Assembly: GCF_004016515.1 (NCBI RefSeq)
Contig: NZ_SACT01000001.1
Location: forward strand, 310,001 to 374,000
Direction of reading: 5' to 3'
Source: Rubrivivax albus
Lineage (GTDB): Bacteria > Pseudomonadota > Gammaproteobacteria > Burkholderiales > Burkholderiaceae_C
DNA length: 64,000 nucleotides
Shown: one piece after another, positions 30,340 to 39,578 of the stretch
Numbering within the stretch: position 1 is the stretch's first letter
Layout: each line of letters starts with the position of its first letter
The notes under the pieces: model-generated
Told to the model about the DNA's origin: nothing
Seen by the model: only the letters and a program-made list of their open reading frames with translations
The model's database searches: none
Made by a program: the position numbers and the translations under genes

Positions 30340-30945
30340 ATGCCGACACGTCCCCGTCTTCCTCGCCTGGCCGCTGCAGCGGCCTTGTCCCTGGCCCTGC
30401 TGGGCGGCTGCACCGCCCTGGTCACGCAGAACCCCTCCGGCGCGTACAGTCCGGTCAACGCGGTCGACATGGCCGGCCACGACCGCGTGCTGCTGCAGGG
30501 CGCCGACGTGGTGGCCTACTTCACCGAAGGCCGCCACCGGCAGGGCGACGCCCGGTTCAGCAGCACCCACGAGGGCGTGACGCTGCACTTCGCCAGCGCC
30601 GAACACAAGGCGCTGTTCGACGCCGACCCGGCCAAGTACCTGCCGCAGTACGGGGGTTTCTGCGCCAACGGCATCGCCTATGCCATCCCCTGGGGCGGCG
30701 ACGCCGACAGCTGGCGCATCATCGACGGCAAGCTCTACATCTTCGGTGGCCAGGGCTCGAAGGCGGCCTTCGAGCTGGACGTGCCGGCCTACATCGCCTG
30801 GGCCGACGGCTACTGGCGCGACGAGATCGCCGGCAGCAACAGCCTGGTGCAGCGGATCAAGCGCCTGGTGTTCCGGGTGCCGCACTACAAGACCGGCGAG
30901 GAGCTGGCGGCCATGGTGGCCGCGGCCAAGGCGAAACCCCAGTGA
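30340..30945 (+). CDS. YHS domain lipoprotein
   Basis: A 201-residue lipoprotein (lipobox LGGC, Cys24) with an intact YHS domain: GADVVAYFTEGRHRQGDARF, then LHFASAEHKALFDADPAKYLPQYGGFCANG, with the final Cys at about residue 109. YHS domains are often metal-associated, and this secreted form (YHS plus a C-terminal IIDGKLYIFGG region) is common in proteobacteria without a known role. It overlaps the next flavoprotein gene by 4 bp, implying a functional pair. Confidence 0.8.
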   Translation: MPTRPRLPRLAAAAALSLALLGGCTALVTQNPSGAYSPVNAVDMAGHDRVLLQGADVVAYFTEGRHRQGDARFSSTHEGVTLHFASAEHKALFDADPAKYLPQYGGFCANGIAYAIPWGGDADSWRIIDGKLYIFGGQGSKAAFELDVPAYIAWADGYWRDEIAGSNSLVQRIKRLVFRVPHYKTGEELAAMVAAAKAKPQ

Positions 30946-32384
30946 GCACGCTGCGCGAGGTCGACGTCGCCGTCATCGGGGCCGGCACCGCCGGCATGGG
31001 CGCCTACCGAGCCGCGCTGGCGCACACGCCGTCGGTGCTGAGCATCCAGGACGGGCCCTACGGCACCACCTGCGCGCGCGTGGGCTGCATGCCCAGCAAG
31101 CTGCTGATCGCGGCGGCCGAGGCGGCGCACGGCATCGCGCACGCGTCGCGCTTCGGGGTGTCTGCCGGCCCGCCGCGGGTGGACGGCGCCGCGGTGATGG
31201 CACGCGTGCGCAGCGAACGCGACCGCTTCGTCGGCTTCGTCACCGACGCGGTGGACCGCTGGCCCGAGGGCCATCGCCTGCTCGGCCGGGCGCGCTTCGT
31301 GGACCGCCACACGCTGGACGTGGGCGGCCACACCCGCGTGCACGCCCGGCGCATCGTCATCGCCACCGGGTCGCGGCCTGCGTTCCCCACCGCCTGGCGC
31401 GACGCGCTGGGCGAGCGGCTCATCGTCAACGACGACGTCTTCGACTGGGCCACGCTGCCTGCGTCGGTGGCGGTGGTGGGCACCGGCGTCATCGGGCTGG
31501 AACTGGCGCAGGCGCTGCACCGGCTGGGCGTGCGCGTGCGCCTGTACGGGCGCAGCCGCGTCGGCCCGCTGACCGACCCGGTGCTGCAGGCGCTGGCGCG
31601 TGACGTGTTCGCCGGCGAGCTGCCGCTGGCGCTGGACGCACACCACCTGGCGCCGCGGCACGAGGGCGATGCCGTCGTCGTGCGCTGCACCGATGCTTCA
31701 GGCTACGTCGACGAAGAACGCTTCGAGTGGCTGCTGGCCGCCACCGGCCGCCGGCCCAACGTCGACGGCCTGGGCCTGGAGAACGCCGGGCTGCCGCTGG
31801 ACGCCGGCGGCGTGCCGGTCTACGACCGCCGCACCGGCCAGATCGGCGACAGCCCGGTCTTCATCGCCGGCGACGCCGCCGAGGACCGCCCGCTGCTGCA
31901 CGAGGCCGCCGACGACGGCCGCATCGCCGGCGACAACGCCGGACGCTGGCCCGACGTGCGCGTGCGCCCGCGCCGCGCGCCGCTGGCGGTGGTGTTCAGC
32001 AGCCCGCAGGTCATGCTGGCCGGCGCCAGCCATGCCGAGCTCACGGCGGCGGGCACCGCCTTCGCCACCGGCACCGTGTCATTCGTGGACCAGGGCCGCA
32101 GCCGCGTGATGGGCGTCAACCAGGGGGCGCTGCACGTCTACGGCGAGCGTGACACCGGCCGTTTCCTGGGTGCGGAGATGATCGGCCCGGCGGCCGAGCA
32201 CATCGGCCACCTGCTGGCCTGGAGCGCGCAGCGCGGCGACACCGTGCAGCAGATGCTCGACAGCCCCTTTTACCACCCGGTGATCGAGGAAGGCCTGCGC
32301 ACTGCGCTGCGCGAGCTGCAGCGCGAACTGCGCATGGGGCCGCCGCCGGTGGAGCGCTGCCTGGACTGCGGGCCAGGGGCGTGA
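30942..32384 (+). CDS. Dihydrolipoamide dehydrogenase-like FAD/NAD(P) disulfide oxidoreductase
   Basis: Flavoprotein of the class I pyridine-nucleotide disulfide oxidoreductases. FAD loop VIGAGTAGMGAYRA (about 11-24), redox-active C-x4-C in TTCARVGCMPSK (about 43-54), second Rossmann motif VVGTGVIGLELAQAL (about 180-194), FAD motif IAGDAAED (about 307-314), and the C-terminal His-Glu dyad in YHPVIEE. The 480 residues fit Lpd/mercuric reductase/Sth relatives. No 2-oxoacid dehydrogenase genes are nearby, so the electron acceptor is unknown. GTG start overlapping the YHS gene. Confidence 0.85.
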   Translation: MSTLREVDVAVIGAGTAGMGAYRAALAHTPSVLSIQDGPYGTTCARVGCMPSKLLIAAAEAAHGIAHASRFGVSAGPPRVDGAAVMARVRSERDRFVGFVTDAVDRWPEGHRLLGRARFVDRHTLDVGGHTRVHARRIVIATGSRPAFPTAWRDALGERLIVNDDVFDWATLPASVAVVGTGVIGLELAQALHRLGVRVRLYGRSRVGPLTDPVLQALARDVFAGELPLALDAHHLAPRHEGDAVVVRCTDASGYVDEERFEWLLAATGRRPNVDGLGLENAGLPLDAGGVPVYDRRTGQIGDSPVFIAGDAAEDRPLLHEAADDGRIAGDNAGRWPDVRVRPRRAPLAVVFSSPQVMLAGASHAELTAAGTAFATGTVSFVDQGRSRVMGVNQGALHVYGERDTGRFLGAEMIGPAAEHIGHLLAWSAQRGDTVQQMLDSPFYHPVIEEGLRTALRELQRELRMGPPPVERCLDCGPGA

Positions 32385-33007
32385 GGCGCCTCGCGGCCGG
32401 CGTGGCCGCGCTGCTGGCCGCCGCAGCGCTGGCGGCTTGCTCGCGTGGCGAGTCACCGCTGGCCGGCTGCCACCTGCCGTCCGGCGCCACCGTGCTGGCG
32501 ATCGGCGACTCGCTCACCCGCGGCCAGGGTGGCGACGGCGAGGGTTACGCCGAACAGCTGCAGCAGCGCCTGGGCGAGGCCGTCACCGTCGTGCAGCGAG
32601 GCATCAACGGCGAACGCAGCGACGGCCTGCTGGCGCGCATCGACGACGCGCTGGCCGAGCACCGGCCGGCCCTGGTGCTGATCACCAGCGGCGGCAACGA
32701 CGTGCTGCGCCGCGTGCCGGCCGAGCGCACGCGGGCCAACCTGAAGGCGGTGGCCGAGCGCGTGCGCGCCGCCGGCGCGGTGCCGGTGATCTTCGCGGTG
32801 CCGCAACCCAGCGTGGCGGCCGTCGTGGGCCTGCTGGACGACCACCCGCTGTTCGACGACTTGGCGGGCGACCTGCACGTGATCCCCGACGTCGTGGCCG
32901 AGGTGCTGAGCGACGACGCGCTGAAGGCCGACGCCATCCACCCCAACCGGGCCGGCTACACGCGCCTGGCCGATGCGGCCGCCGCCGTGCTGCAGCGCTG
33001 CCGCTGA
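32381..33007 (+). CDS. GDSL-family esterase/lipase lipoprotein (TesA/arylesterase type)
   Basis: A 208-residue SGNH hydrolase with a lipoprotein signal (LAAC, Cys20). The four blocks are visible: AIGDSLTRG (Ser44), a Gly in the RGINGERSDG block, SGGND (Asn) near residue 107, and DAIHPN (Asp and His) near 186-191. It is expected in the periplasm, membrane-tethered, hydrolysing acyl esters. The GTG start overlaps the flavoprotein stop by 4 bp, so it closes a three-gene operon. Confidence 0.88.
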   Translation: MRRLAAGVAALLAAAALAACSRGESPLAGCHLPSGATVLAIGDSLTRGQGGDGEGYAEQLQQRLGEAVTVVQRGINGERSDGLLARIDDALAEHRPALVLITSGGNDVLRRVPAERTRANLKAVAERVRAAGAVPVIFAVPQPSVAAVVGLLDDHPLFDDLAGDLHVIPDVVAEVLSDDALKADAIHPNRAGYTRLADAAAAVLQRCR

Positions 33008-33019
33008 CCGCGACGCCGC

Positions 33020-34462
33020 TCAGGTCACCTCGAACATCGCGCCCATGCCGCCGGCATGGTGCTCCAGCACGTGGCAGTGGACCAGCCAGCGCCCGGGGTT
33101 GTCGGCGACGAAGGCCACCTCGGCGGTGTCGCGTGGCGACAGCAGCACGGTGTCGCGCCAGGGCTGCACCGACAGCGCCTGGCCGTTGCGCGACAGCAGC
33201 TTGACGTGGTGGCCGTGCACGTGGATCGGGTGCCACCAGGCGGTGCGGTTGGCCATCTGCAGGCGCACCGTGCGCCCGCGTGGCACGCGGAACAGCGGCG
33301 GGTGGGCGTCGTGCCGGCCCATGTGCGCGTGGCCGTTGACGCTCCACACCGGGTCGGCCTCGCGGCTGCCGCCCAGGCGGCGCTGCTTGCGCGCGGCGCG
33401 TTCGGTCAGCGGGTCGTCGGGCCAGCCGCCCATGCCCATCATGCCGCCGCCGAAGACCAGCGGCTGCGCCAGGGCGTCGGCCAGCGCCGGGGCCGGCAGC
33501 GGGTCGTGCGTGGCCGGGCGCGGTGCCGGGCGTGCAGCGCCGCCGGGTGGGGTGCCGTCGACCGTCACGTGCGCCAGCACGCGCTCGCCGCGGCCAAATC
33601 GGTCGCGCAGCGTGAAGCGGCCGGCCTGCGCGGCGTCGACGATCAGGTCGGCGCGCATGCCCGGGCCCAGCAGCAGCGGGCCGTCCCAGGCCACGGCCTC
33701 CTCGGCCGGCATGCCGTCGCGGGCGATCAGCCAGGCCGGCAGGCCGGCGAGTTCGAGCGCGAAGATGCGCGCATTGGCGGCGTTGACCAGGCGCAGCCGC
33801 AGCCGCTGGCCGGCCTGCAGCGCCAGCGTGGGCTCGACCTGGCCGTTGACCGTCAGCCGCTGGCCCAGGCGTCCGGCGTGCGACACGTCGTGGAAGCCGT
33901 AGAAGTCCTCGGCGATCCGGCCGTGGCCGTCCAGCCGCCAGTCGTCGAGCAGCCAGACCTCGTCGCGGTCCACCGGCGGCGGGGCGTCGTCCTCCACCAC
34001 CAGCGCGCCGGCCAGCCCGCGTTCCACCTGTTCCGGCGTGCCCCAGTGCGGGTGGTACCAGTAGGTGCCGGCGTCGGGCAGCGCGAAGCGGTAGCGGAAG
34101 GTCTCGCCCGGCGCCACCGGCGGCTGCGTGAGGTGCGGCACGCCGTCCATGGCGTTGGGCACGCGCACACCGTGCCAGTGGATCGTGGTCGGGTCGGGCA
34201 GGGCGTTGTGCAGCGCCAGGTCGAGCACCTCGCCGCGGCGCAGGCGCAGCACCGGGCCGGGTGTCTGCCCGTCATAGGCCCAGACCGGCAGCTGCGCCTG
34301 CCCGGCCGCCGCAGTCGTGTGCACGCCGGCACGCAGCACCCGGCCTGCCGGCGCGGCGGCCGGGGCCGTGGCGGTAGGCGCACTGCCGGAGGCGGCGCAG
34401 CCGGGCAGCAGTGGCAAGGCGGCGCCGCTGCAGATCGCCGCAAGGGCATGTCGTCGGTGCAT
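33020..34462 (-). CDS. Multicopper oxidase family lipoprotein
   Basis: Periplasmic multicopper oxidase. The four copper-binding histidine clusters are present: HWHG (95-98), YHPHWG (136-141), HPIHVHGHH and HCHVLEHHAGGM near the C-terminus. The last holds the type-1 Cys-His and likely axial Met. A signal ending LLPGC suggests lipidation at Cys22. The segment between domains 2 and 3 has a short Met-rich patch (GGGMMGMGG), as seen in copper-handling oxidases. Start chosen at ATG 34462, since a longer frame adds only a proline/arginine-rich stretch. 480 residues; substrate unknown (cuprous oxidase is plausible). Confidence 0.88.
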   Translation of the reverse strand: MHRRHALAAICSGAALPLLPGCAASGSAPTATAPAAAPAGRVLRAGVHTTAAAGQAQLPVWAYDGQTPGPVLRLRRGEVLDLALHNALPDPTTIHWHGVRVPNAMDGVPHLTQPPVAPGETFRYRFALPDAGTYWYHPHWGTPEQVERGLAGALVVEDDAPPPVDRDEVWLLDDWRLDGHGRIAEDFYGFHDVSHAGRLGQRLTVNGQVEPTLALQAGQRLRLRLVNAANARIFALELAGLPAWLIARDGMPAEEAVAWDGPLLLGPGMRADLIVDAAQAGRFTLRDRFGRGERVLAHVTVDGTPPGGAARPAPRPATHDPLPAPALADALAQPLVFGGGMMGMGGWPDDPLTERAARKQRRLGGSREADPVWSVNGHAHMGRHDAHPPLFRVPRGRTVRLQMANRTAWWHPIHVHGHHVKLLSRNGQALSVQPWRDTVLLSPRDTAEVAFVADNPGRWLVHCHVLEHHAGGMGAMFEVT

Positions 34463-34555
34463 GCGCGATGGTCGCGCGAGCGGCCCGGCCCTGTCCATCG
34501 GCGGGGCGTTGCCGGGGGGTGTCAAGCCGGCGACGGCCGTGTCAGGATCGCCCTC

Positions 34556-35401
34556 ATGTCCCGACCCATCCCCATGAACCCGACCCGACGCCTGTGCCTG
34601 CATGCCGCCGCCCTGTCGCTGTTGCCAGCCTGGCCGGCCCGTGCGGCCACCGATGGCGTGGACCACGCGCCCTGGACCGCCTTGCTGCAGCGCCACGTGG
34701 TGCTGCTGCGCGGTGGCCAGGCGTCGCAGGTCCGCTACGCAGGCTTCGCCGCCGACCGCCCGGCGCTGAAGGCCTACCTGGCCACCCTGTCGGCGGTGTC
34801 GAAAGCAGCGTTCGACGCCTGGGGCAAGCCGGCCCGGATGGCCTTCCTGATCAACGCCTACAACGCCTTCACGGTCGAGCTGATCCTCACGAAGCACCCG
34901 GACCTGAAGTCGATCAAGGACCTCGGGTCGCTGTTCAGCAGCCCATGGAAGCCGAAGTGGATCCCGCTGCTGGGGGGCACGGTTTCGCTCGACGACATCG
35001 AACACGGGATGCTGCGCGAGCGCGGCCGCTACGACGACCCGCGCATCCACTTCGCCGTCAACTGCGCCAGCGTGGGCTGCCCGATGCTGCGCGAGGAGGC
35101 GTTCACCGCCGAGCGCCTGGACGCGCAGCTCGAGCAGCAGGCTCAGCGCTTCCTGGCCGACCGCACGCGCAACCGCTGGAACGCCGAGCGCGGGCGCCTC
35201 GAGGTGTCGAAGATCTTCGACTGGTACGGCGAGGACTTCACCCTCGGCCATCGCGGCATCACCTCGCTGGCCGGCTACCTGGGCCGCTTCGCCGACGTCC
35301 TGGCCGACGACCCGGCGGTGCGCGGGCGCATCCGCGCGGGGCAGGCCGACATCGGCTTCCTGGACTACGACTGGGCGCTCAACGACGCGCGCCGGTCGTG
35401 A
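34556..35401 (+). CDS. DUF547 domain-containing secreted protein
   Basis: A 281-residue protein with a cleavable signal peptide (ending PARA about residue 30) and a DUF547 domain: FLINAYNAFTVELIL, HGMLRERGRYDDPRIHFAVN, CASVGCPML and FDWYGEDF. The domain is widespread in proteobacteria and has no established activity, though its conserved Asn/His/Cys residues hint at a papain-like or transglutaminase-like fold. An ATG at 34574 is an alternative start. It is divergent from the multicopper oxidase across 93 bp. Confidence 0.83.
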   Translation: MSRPIPMNPTRRLCLHAAALSLLPAWPARAATDGVDHAPWTALLQRHVVLLRGGQASQVRYAGFAADRPALKAYLATLSAVSKAAFDAWGKPARMAFLINAYNAFTVELILTKHPDLKSIKDLGSLFSSPWKPKWIPLLGGTVSLDDIEHGMLRERGRYDDPRIHFAVNCASVGCPMLREEAFTAERLDAQLEQQAQRFLADRTRNRWNAERGRLEVSKIFDWYGEDFTLGHRGITSLAGYLGRFADVLADDPAVRGRIRAGQADIGFLDYDWALNDARRS

Positions 35402-35451
35402 GCCGGTTTTGTCTTGGACGGTTCCGAGCCGTTCTTTGTTGAACGAATCGG

Positions 35452-35480
35452 TTTACATGGAAACTGATCGGTAGTAATCT
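35452..35480 (+). promoter_or_regulatory. Sigma-70-like promoter of the renalase-like gene
   Basis: TTTACA (35452-35457), a 17-bp spacer and TAATCT (35475-35480) lie in a locally AT-rich stretch 50 bp before the ATG at 35530. Spacing is ideal and each hexamer matches consensus at four or five positions, the clearest promoter I found in the window. An imperfect inverted repeat of about 13 bp (GGAAACTGATCGG at 35459-35471 and TCGGTCGGTTTCC further downstream) surrounds the start-site region and may be an operator. Confidence 0.6.
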
Positions 35481-35529
35481 GCGGTGCCAGCACCGGCCGA
35501 ATCGGTCGGTTTCCAGCCTGGAGGCACGC

Positions 35530-36612
35530 ATGAACGCTGTTTCGAACGATGTTTCGGCCGGGGGTGTGCCCGGTGCCACGGTGGCCATCATCGGTGCCGG
35601 CCTCGCCGGCGCGGCCTGCGCGCGCGGCCTGCAGGCGGCCGGTGTCCAGGTCACGGTCTTCGACAAGTCGCGTGGTGTGGGCGGGCGTCTGGCCACCCGC
35701 CGCGCCGGGGTGAACCTGCCCGGGCAGGCCGAGGCGGTGGAGGTCGGCTTCGACCATGGGGCGCCGCAGATCGTGGCCCGATCGCCGCGCCTGCGGGCAG
35801 TGGTGGCCCGCGCCGAACAGGCCGGCGTGCTGGCGCCCTGGGCGCCGCGTGTGCATGCACCCTGGCCCGGGCCCACGCACGGCCCCGGGCACATCGCGCT
35901 ACCCGGCATGCCGGGCTTCGTCCGCCATGTGCTGGGCGACACGCCGGTGCAGCTGGCGCAGGCCGTGCAGCGCCTGCAGCGTGGGCGGGACGGTCGCTGG
36001 CGCGTCATCGTCGACGGCCGCGAGGCCGGCGTCTTCGACCAGGTGGTGCTGGCCATGCCGCCCACGCAGGCCGCCGCCCTGCTGACCGGCCACCACGAGG
36101 TCTGGAGCGAGGCGCTGGCGGCCTGGCCGATGTGCCCGGTGTGGACGCTGATGGCCGTCACCGACGAGGTGGACTGGCCCTGGGACGCGGCCGAACCGCC
36201 CACTGGTGCACTGACCTGGATCACCCGCAACGACCGCCGGCCCGGTCGCACCCGCCTGCCGGGCCATGCGGTGTGGGTGGCGCATGCGCATGCCGCGTGG
36301 AGCCAAGGCCACCTGGACGACGACCCGGCCGACGTGGCCGAGGCGCTGTCTGCCGCGTTGGCCGAGTCCTGGTCCCGCGACGAGCGGGCCACCGTGCGCT
36401 GGCACCACCGCGCCGTGCACCGCTGGCGCTACGCCGCCAGCGGGCGGCCGCCCGTCGACGCACGCCTGTGCTGGTGGGATGCGGGGCGTGGTCTGGGGGT
36501 GTGCGGCGACTACCTCGCCGGTGGCGACGTGGACGGCGCCTGGCGTTCGGGAGACGAACTCGGCGACCGCATGGCCGCCGAACTGGAGTCGATGGGCCTG
36601 CTGGCGGCCTGA
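35530..36612 (+). CDS. Renalase-like FAD-dependent oxidoreductase
   Basis: A 360-residue NAD(P)/FAD-binding protein with an N-terminal Rossmann fold VAIIGAGLAGAACARGL (18-34), the E/D-K-SRGVGGRLATRR signature at about 45-58, and the C-terminal GVCGDYLAGG FAD-binding segment. This combination marks the renalase-like/COG3380 group, possibly oxidising non-canonical dihydropyridine nucleotides, but the substrate here is unproven. It has its own promoter and is convergent with purH. Confidence 0.82.
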   Translation: MNAVSNDVSAGGVPGATVAIIGAGLAGAACARGLQAAGVQVTVFDKSRGVGGRLATRRAGVNLPGQAEAVEVGFDHGAPQIVARSPRLRAVVARAEQAGVLAPWAPRVHAPWPGPTHGPGHIALPGMPGFVRHVLGDTPVQLAQAVQRLQRGRDGRWRVIVDGREAGVFDQVVLAMPPTQAAALLTGHHEVWSEALAAWPMCPVWTLMAVTDEVDWPWDAAEPPTGALTWITRNDRRPGRTRLPGHAVWVAHAHAAWSQGHLDDDPADVAEALSAALAESWSRDERATVRWHHRAVHRWRYAASGRPPVDARLCWWDAGRGLGVCGDYLAGGDVDGAWRSGDELGDRMAAELESMGLLAA

Positions 36613-36626
36613 TGGCCTGTCGGCAT

Positions 36627-36644
36627 GGCGCGCGCAAGCGCGCC
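36627..36644. terminator. GCAA-tetraloop hairpin between convergent genes
   Basis: GGCGCGC-GCAA-GCGCGCC is a perfect 7-bp GC stem capped by a GNRA tetraloop. It lies in the 45-bp gap between the renalase-like gene and purH, which converge. There is no T-tract on either side, so it may terminate with help or protect 3' ends. Confidence 0.55.
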
Positions 36645-36657
36645 TGCGCCGCCGCCG

Positions 36658-38232
36658 TCAGTGGCGGAAGTGCCGTGTCCCGGTGAACACCATCGCGATG
36701 CCGCGCTCGTCGGCGGCACCGATCACTTCCTCGTCTCGCACCGAGCCGCCGGGCTGGATGACGCAGGTGGCGCCTGCGTCCACCACCACGTCCAGCCCGT
36801 CGCGGAACGGGAAGAAGGCGTCGCTGGCCACCGCGGTACCGACCAGCGACAGCCCGGCGTTGCCCGCCTTGATGCCGGCGATGCGCGCGCTGTCGATCCG
36901 GCTCATCTGGCCGGCGCCGACGCCGATGGTCATGCCGCCGGCGCAGAAGACGATGGCGTTGCTCTTGACGAACTTCGCCACCTTCCAGGCGAACATCAGG
37001 TCCGCCATCTGTTCGGCGGTGGGCGACAGCTTCGTCACCACGCGCAGTTCCGATTCGGCCACGTTCTTCGCGTCCTGGCTCTGCAGCAGCACGCCGCCGC
37101 CCACGCGCTTCATGTCCCAGGTGTTCATCTCGGCCGAGAGCGGCACCTCCAGCAGGCGCACGTTGACCTTGCTCGCGAACACGGCACGCGCCTCGGGCGT
37201 GATGGCCGGGGCGATCAGCACCTCGACGAACTGCTTGCTGACGGCTTCGGCCGCGGCGCCGTCGAGCGGGCGGTTGAAGGCGATGATGCCGCCGAAGGCC
37301 GAGGTGGGATCGGTCTGGAAGGCCTTGCGGTAGGCCTCGTGCGGGTCGGCGCCCAGGGCCACGCCGCAGGGGTTGGCGTGCTTGACGATCACGCAGGCCG
37401 GCACGTCGAAACTCTTGACGCACTCCCAGGCAGCATCGGCGTCGGCGATGTTGTTGTAGCTCAGCGCCTTGCCCTGCACCTGCGTCCACTGCGCCAGCGT
37501 GCCGGCGGCCGGCTTGGCATCGCGGTAGAAGGCGGCGGCCTGGTGCGGGTTCTCGCCGTAGCGCATGTCCTGCGTCTTGGCCAGCTGCAGGTTCCACACC
37601 GCGGGGAAGGGTTCACGCGCGGGCACGGCGGCGGGCGCGAACTCGGCCTCGGGCTGCAGCGCGGTGAGGTAGTTGGTGATCATGCCGTCGTAGGCGGCGG
37701 TGTGCGCGAACACCTTCTTGGCCAGCATGAAGCGCGTGGCACGCTCCACGCCGCCGGTCTTGAGCTCGGCCAGCACGCGCGGGTAGTCGGCCGGGTCGAT
37801 CAGCACGGTCACGTCGGCCCAGTTCTTGGCCGCCGCACGCAGCATCGCCGGGCCGCCGATGTCGATGTTCTCGATCGCGTCCTCCAGCGTGCAGTCGGCA
37901 CGCGCCGTGGCCTGCGCGAAGGGGTAGAGGTTGACGACCAGGAGGTCGATGGTGCCGATGCCGTGCTCGGCCAGCGCAGCCATGTGCGCCGGCAGGTCGC
38001 GCCGGGCCAGCAGGCCGCCGTGCACGCGCGGGTGCAGCGTCTTCACGCGGCCGTCCAGCATCTCCGGGAAGCCGGTGAGCTCGGCCACCTCGGTCACCGG
38101 CAGGCCGGCGTCGGCCAGCAGCTTGGCAGTGCCGCCGGTGGACAGCAGGCGCACGCCCTGCTCGTGCAGCGCGCGGGCGAAGTCGAGCACGCCGGTCTTG
38201 TCGGAGACGGAGATCAGGGCGGAGAGGGTCAT
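36658..38232 (-). CDS. purH: Bifunctional AICAR transformylase/IMP cyclohydrolase PurH
   Basis: Catalyses the last two steps of de novo IMP synthesis. The N-terminal IMP cyclohydrolase domain begins [16 protein letters not shown] and contains [26 protein letters not shown] and NLYPF. The AICAR transformylase domain carries the RYGENPHQ motif and the [14 protein letters not shown] segment ([13 protein letters not shown]). The 524-residue length is standard. It is downstream of fis (16 bp) in a dusB-fis-purH unit. Confidence 0.96.
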   Translation of the reverse strand: MTLSALISVSDKTGVLDFARALHEQGVRLLSTGGTAKLLADAGLPVTEVAELTGFPEMLDGRVKTLHPRVHGGLLARRDLPAHMAALAEHGIGTIDLLVVNLYPFAQATARADCTLEDAIENIDIGGPAMLRAAAKNWADVTVLIDPADYPRVLAELKTGGVERATRFMLAKKVFAHTAAYDGMITNYLTALQPEAEFAPAAVPAREPFPAVWNLQLAKTQDMRYGENPHQAAAFYRDAKPAAGTLAQWTQVQGKALSYNNIADADAAWECVKSFDVPACVIVKHANPCGVALGADPHEAYRKAFQTDPTSAFGGIIAFNRPLDGAAAEAVSKQFVEVLIAPAITPEARAVFASKVNVRLLEVPLSAEMNTWDMKRVGGGVLLQSQDAKNVAESELRVVTKLSPTAEQMADLMFAWKVAKFVKSNAIVFCAGGMTIGVGAGQMSRIDSARIAGIKAGNAGLSLVGTAVASDAFFPFRDGLDVVVDAGATCVIQPGGSVRDEEVIGAADERGIAMVFTGTRHFRH

Positions 38233-38248
38233 GGGAAGGTTCCGGGGT

Positions 38249-38476
38249 TCAATCGATCAGGCCGTGCTCGACCAGCTTGCGGCGCAGGGTGTTGCGGTTG
38301 ATGCCCAGCCACTCAGCGGCCAGGCGCTGGTTGCCTTCGGCATGGCGCAGCACGACCTCCAGCATGGGCTTCTCCACCGACTGCAGCACCATCTGCTGCA
38401 CACCGTGCGGCTCGGCGCCGCGGAGGTCGCGGAAGTAGGCCTCCAGTGACGTGCGGACCGCGTCCTCGAGCTTCAT
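38249..38476 (-). CDS. fis: Fis family DNA-binding protein
   Basis: Nucleoid-associated, DNA-bending regulator of 75 residues, the short betaproteobacterial form. The helix-turn-helix is [20 protein letters not shown] (about residues 49-68). The N-terminal beta-hairpin region used by E. coli Fis for Hin/Gin activation is shortened. Its ATG overlaps the dusB stop by 4 bp, the classic dusB-fis arrangement, so expression follows the dusB promoter. Confidence 0.93.
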   Translation of the reverse strand: MKLEDAVRTSLEAYFRDLRGAEPHGVQQMVLQSVEKPMLEVVLRHAEGNQRLAAEWLGINRNTLRRKLVEHGLID

Positions 38477-39507
38477 GCGGCGTCCTGTTCGGTCATGCGC
38501 GGCGCGTTGGCGGCCGGCCAGCGCGGGTGCAGCGCGGCGAGTTCGTCGAAGAAGCTGGTCACGGCGCGCAACTGGGCGTCGGCCGTCTCCAGCGTGTTCA
38601 TTGCGGCGCGGAAGGCCTCGCCGCCGGGCAGCGCCTTCACGGCCCAGCCGATGTGCTTGCGCGCCGTGCGCACGCCGGTGAACTCGCCGTACAGGCCGTA
38701 ATGGTCCTGCAGGTGGGCCAGCAGCCAGCCGCGCACGTCGGCCGTGGGCGGCGGCGGCAGGTGCGCGCCCGTGGCCAGGTAGTGCGCGATCTCGCGGAAG
38801 ATCCACGGCCGGCCCTGCGCCGCGCGGCCGATCATCAGCGCGTCGGCGCCCGTGGACTTGAGCACCGCGGCGGCCTTCTCCGGCGAGTCGATGTCGCCGT
38901 TGGCCACCACCGGGATGCGCAGCTCGGCCTTGATCGCGGCGATGGTGTCGTACTCCGCCTGCCCGCCGTAGCCCTGCTCGCGCGTGCGGCCGTGCACGGT
39001 CAGCATCGCGATGCCGGCCTCCTGTGCGGCACGCGCCAGGACCGGTGCGTTCTTCTGCGCCGCGCACCAGCCGGTGCGCATCTTCAGCGTCACCGGGACA
39101 TTGCGCGGCGCGCAGGCCGCCACGACGGCCTCGACGATGCGCAGCGCCAGCGGCTCGTTCTGCATCAGCGCCGAGCCGGCCCAGGTGTTGCACACCTTCT
39201 TGGCCGGGCAGCCCATGTTGATGTCGATGATCTGCGCGCCACGGTCGATGTTGTGGCGGGCGGCGTCGGCCATCTCGGCCGGGTCCACGCCGGCGATCTG
39301 CACCGCGATGGGCGCCGGCTCACCGGTGTGGTCGGCGCGGCGCGAGGTCTTCAGCGAGGCCCACAGGTGCTTCTGGCTGGTGACCATCTCGCTGACCGCG
39401 TAGCCGGCGCCCAGCTGGCGGCACAGCATGCGGAACGGCCGGTCCGTCACCCCGGCCATCGGGGCGACGAACAGGTTGTTCGGCAGCACGACGTGGCCGA
39501 TCTTCAT
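38473..39507 (-). CDS. dusB: tRNA-dihydrouridine synthase DusB
   Basis: FMN enzyme that reduces uridines in the tRNA D-loop. The 344 residues begin with the MKIGHVVLPNNLFVAPMAGV pattern (FMN-binding), and carry the DINMGCPAKKVCN motif with the catalytic Cys, the TVHGRTREQGY stretch, and ANGDI. The 4-bp overlap with fis supports the DusB subtype. It is divergent from yqaA across 71 bp. Confidence 0.95.
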   Translation of the reverse strand: MKIGHVVLPNNLFVAPMAGVTDRPFRMLCRQLGAGYAVSEMVTSQKHLWASLKTSRRADHTGEPAPIAVQIAGVDPAEMADAARHNIDRGAQIIDINMGCPAKKVCNTWAGSALMQNEPLALRIVEAVVAACAPRNVPVTLKMRTGWCAAQKNAPVLARAAQEAGIAMLTVHGRTREQGYGGQAEYDTIAAIKAELRIPVVANGDIDSPEKAAAVLKSTGADALMIGRAAQGRPWIFREIAHYLATGAHLPPPPTADVRGWLLAHLQDHYGLYGEFTGVRTARKHIGWAVKALPGGEAFRAAMNTLETADAQLRAVTSFFDELAALHPRWPAANAPRMTEQDAA

Positions 39508-39578
39508 GGGCGGGCGGTGGGGGAAAGCGGCGGGCGGGGAGCCGGAAATTATAGGTGGGCGGAATAATCGCGGCCGCG

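Noticed and set aside
33056..34540. Long plus-strand open frame opposite the multicopper oxidase, joined to the DUF547 gene
   Set aside because: Only the last part (from 34556) is a recognisable protein with a signal peptide. The rest is a His/Arg/Gln-rich shadow of the copper oxidase.
36627..36644. GGCGCGC-GCAA-GCGCGCC as an operator for the renalase-like gene or purH
   Set aside because: It lies at the 3' ends of both genes, not upstream of either, so a terminator or RNA-end role is more reasonable.
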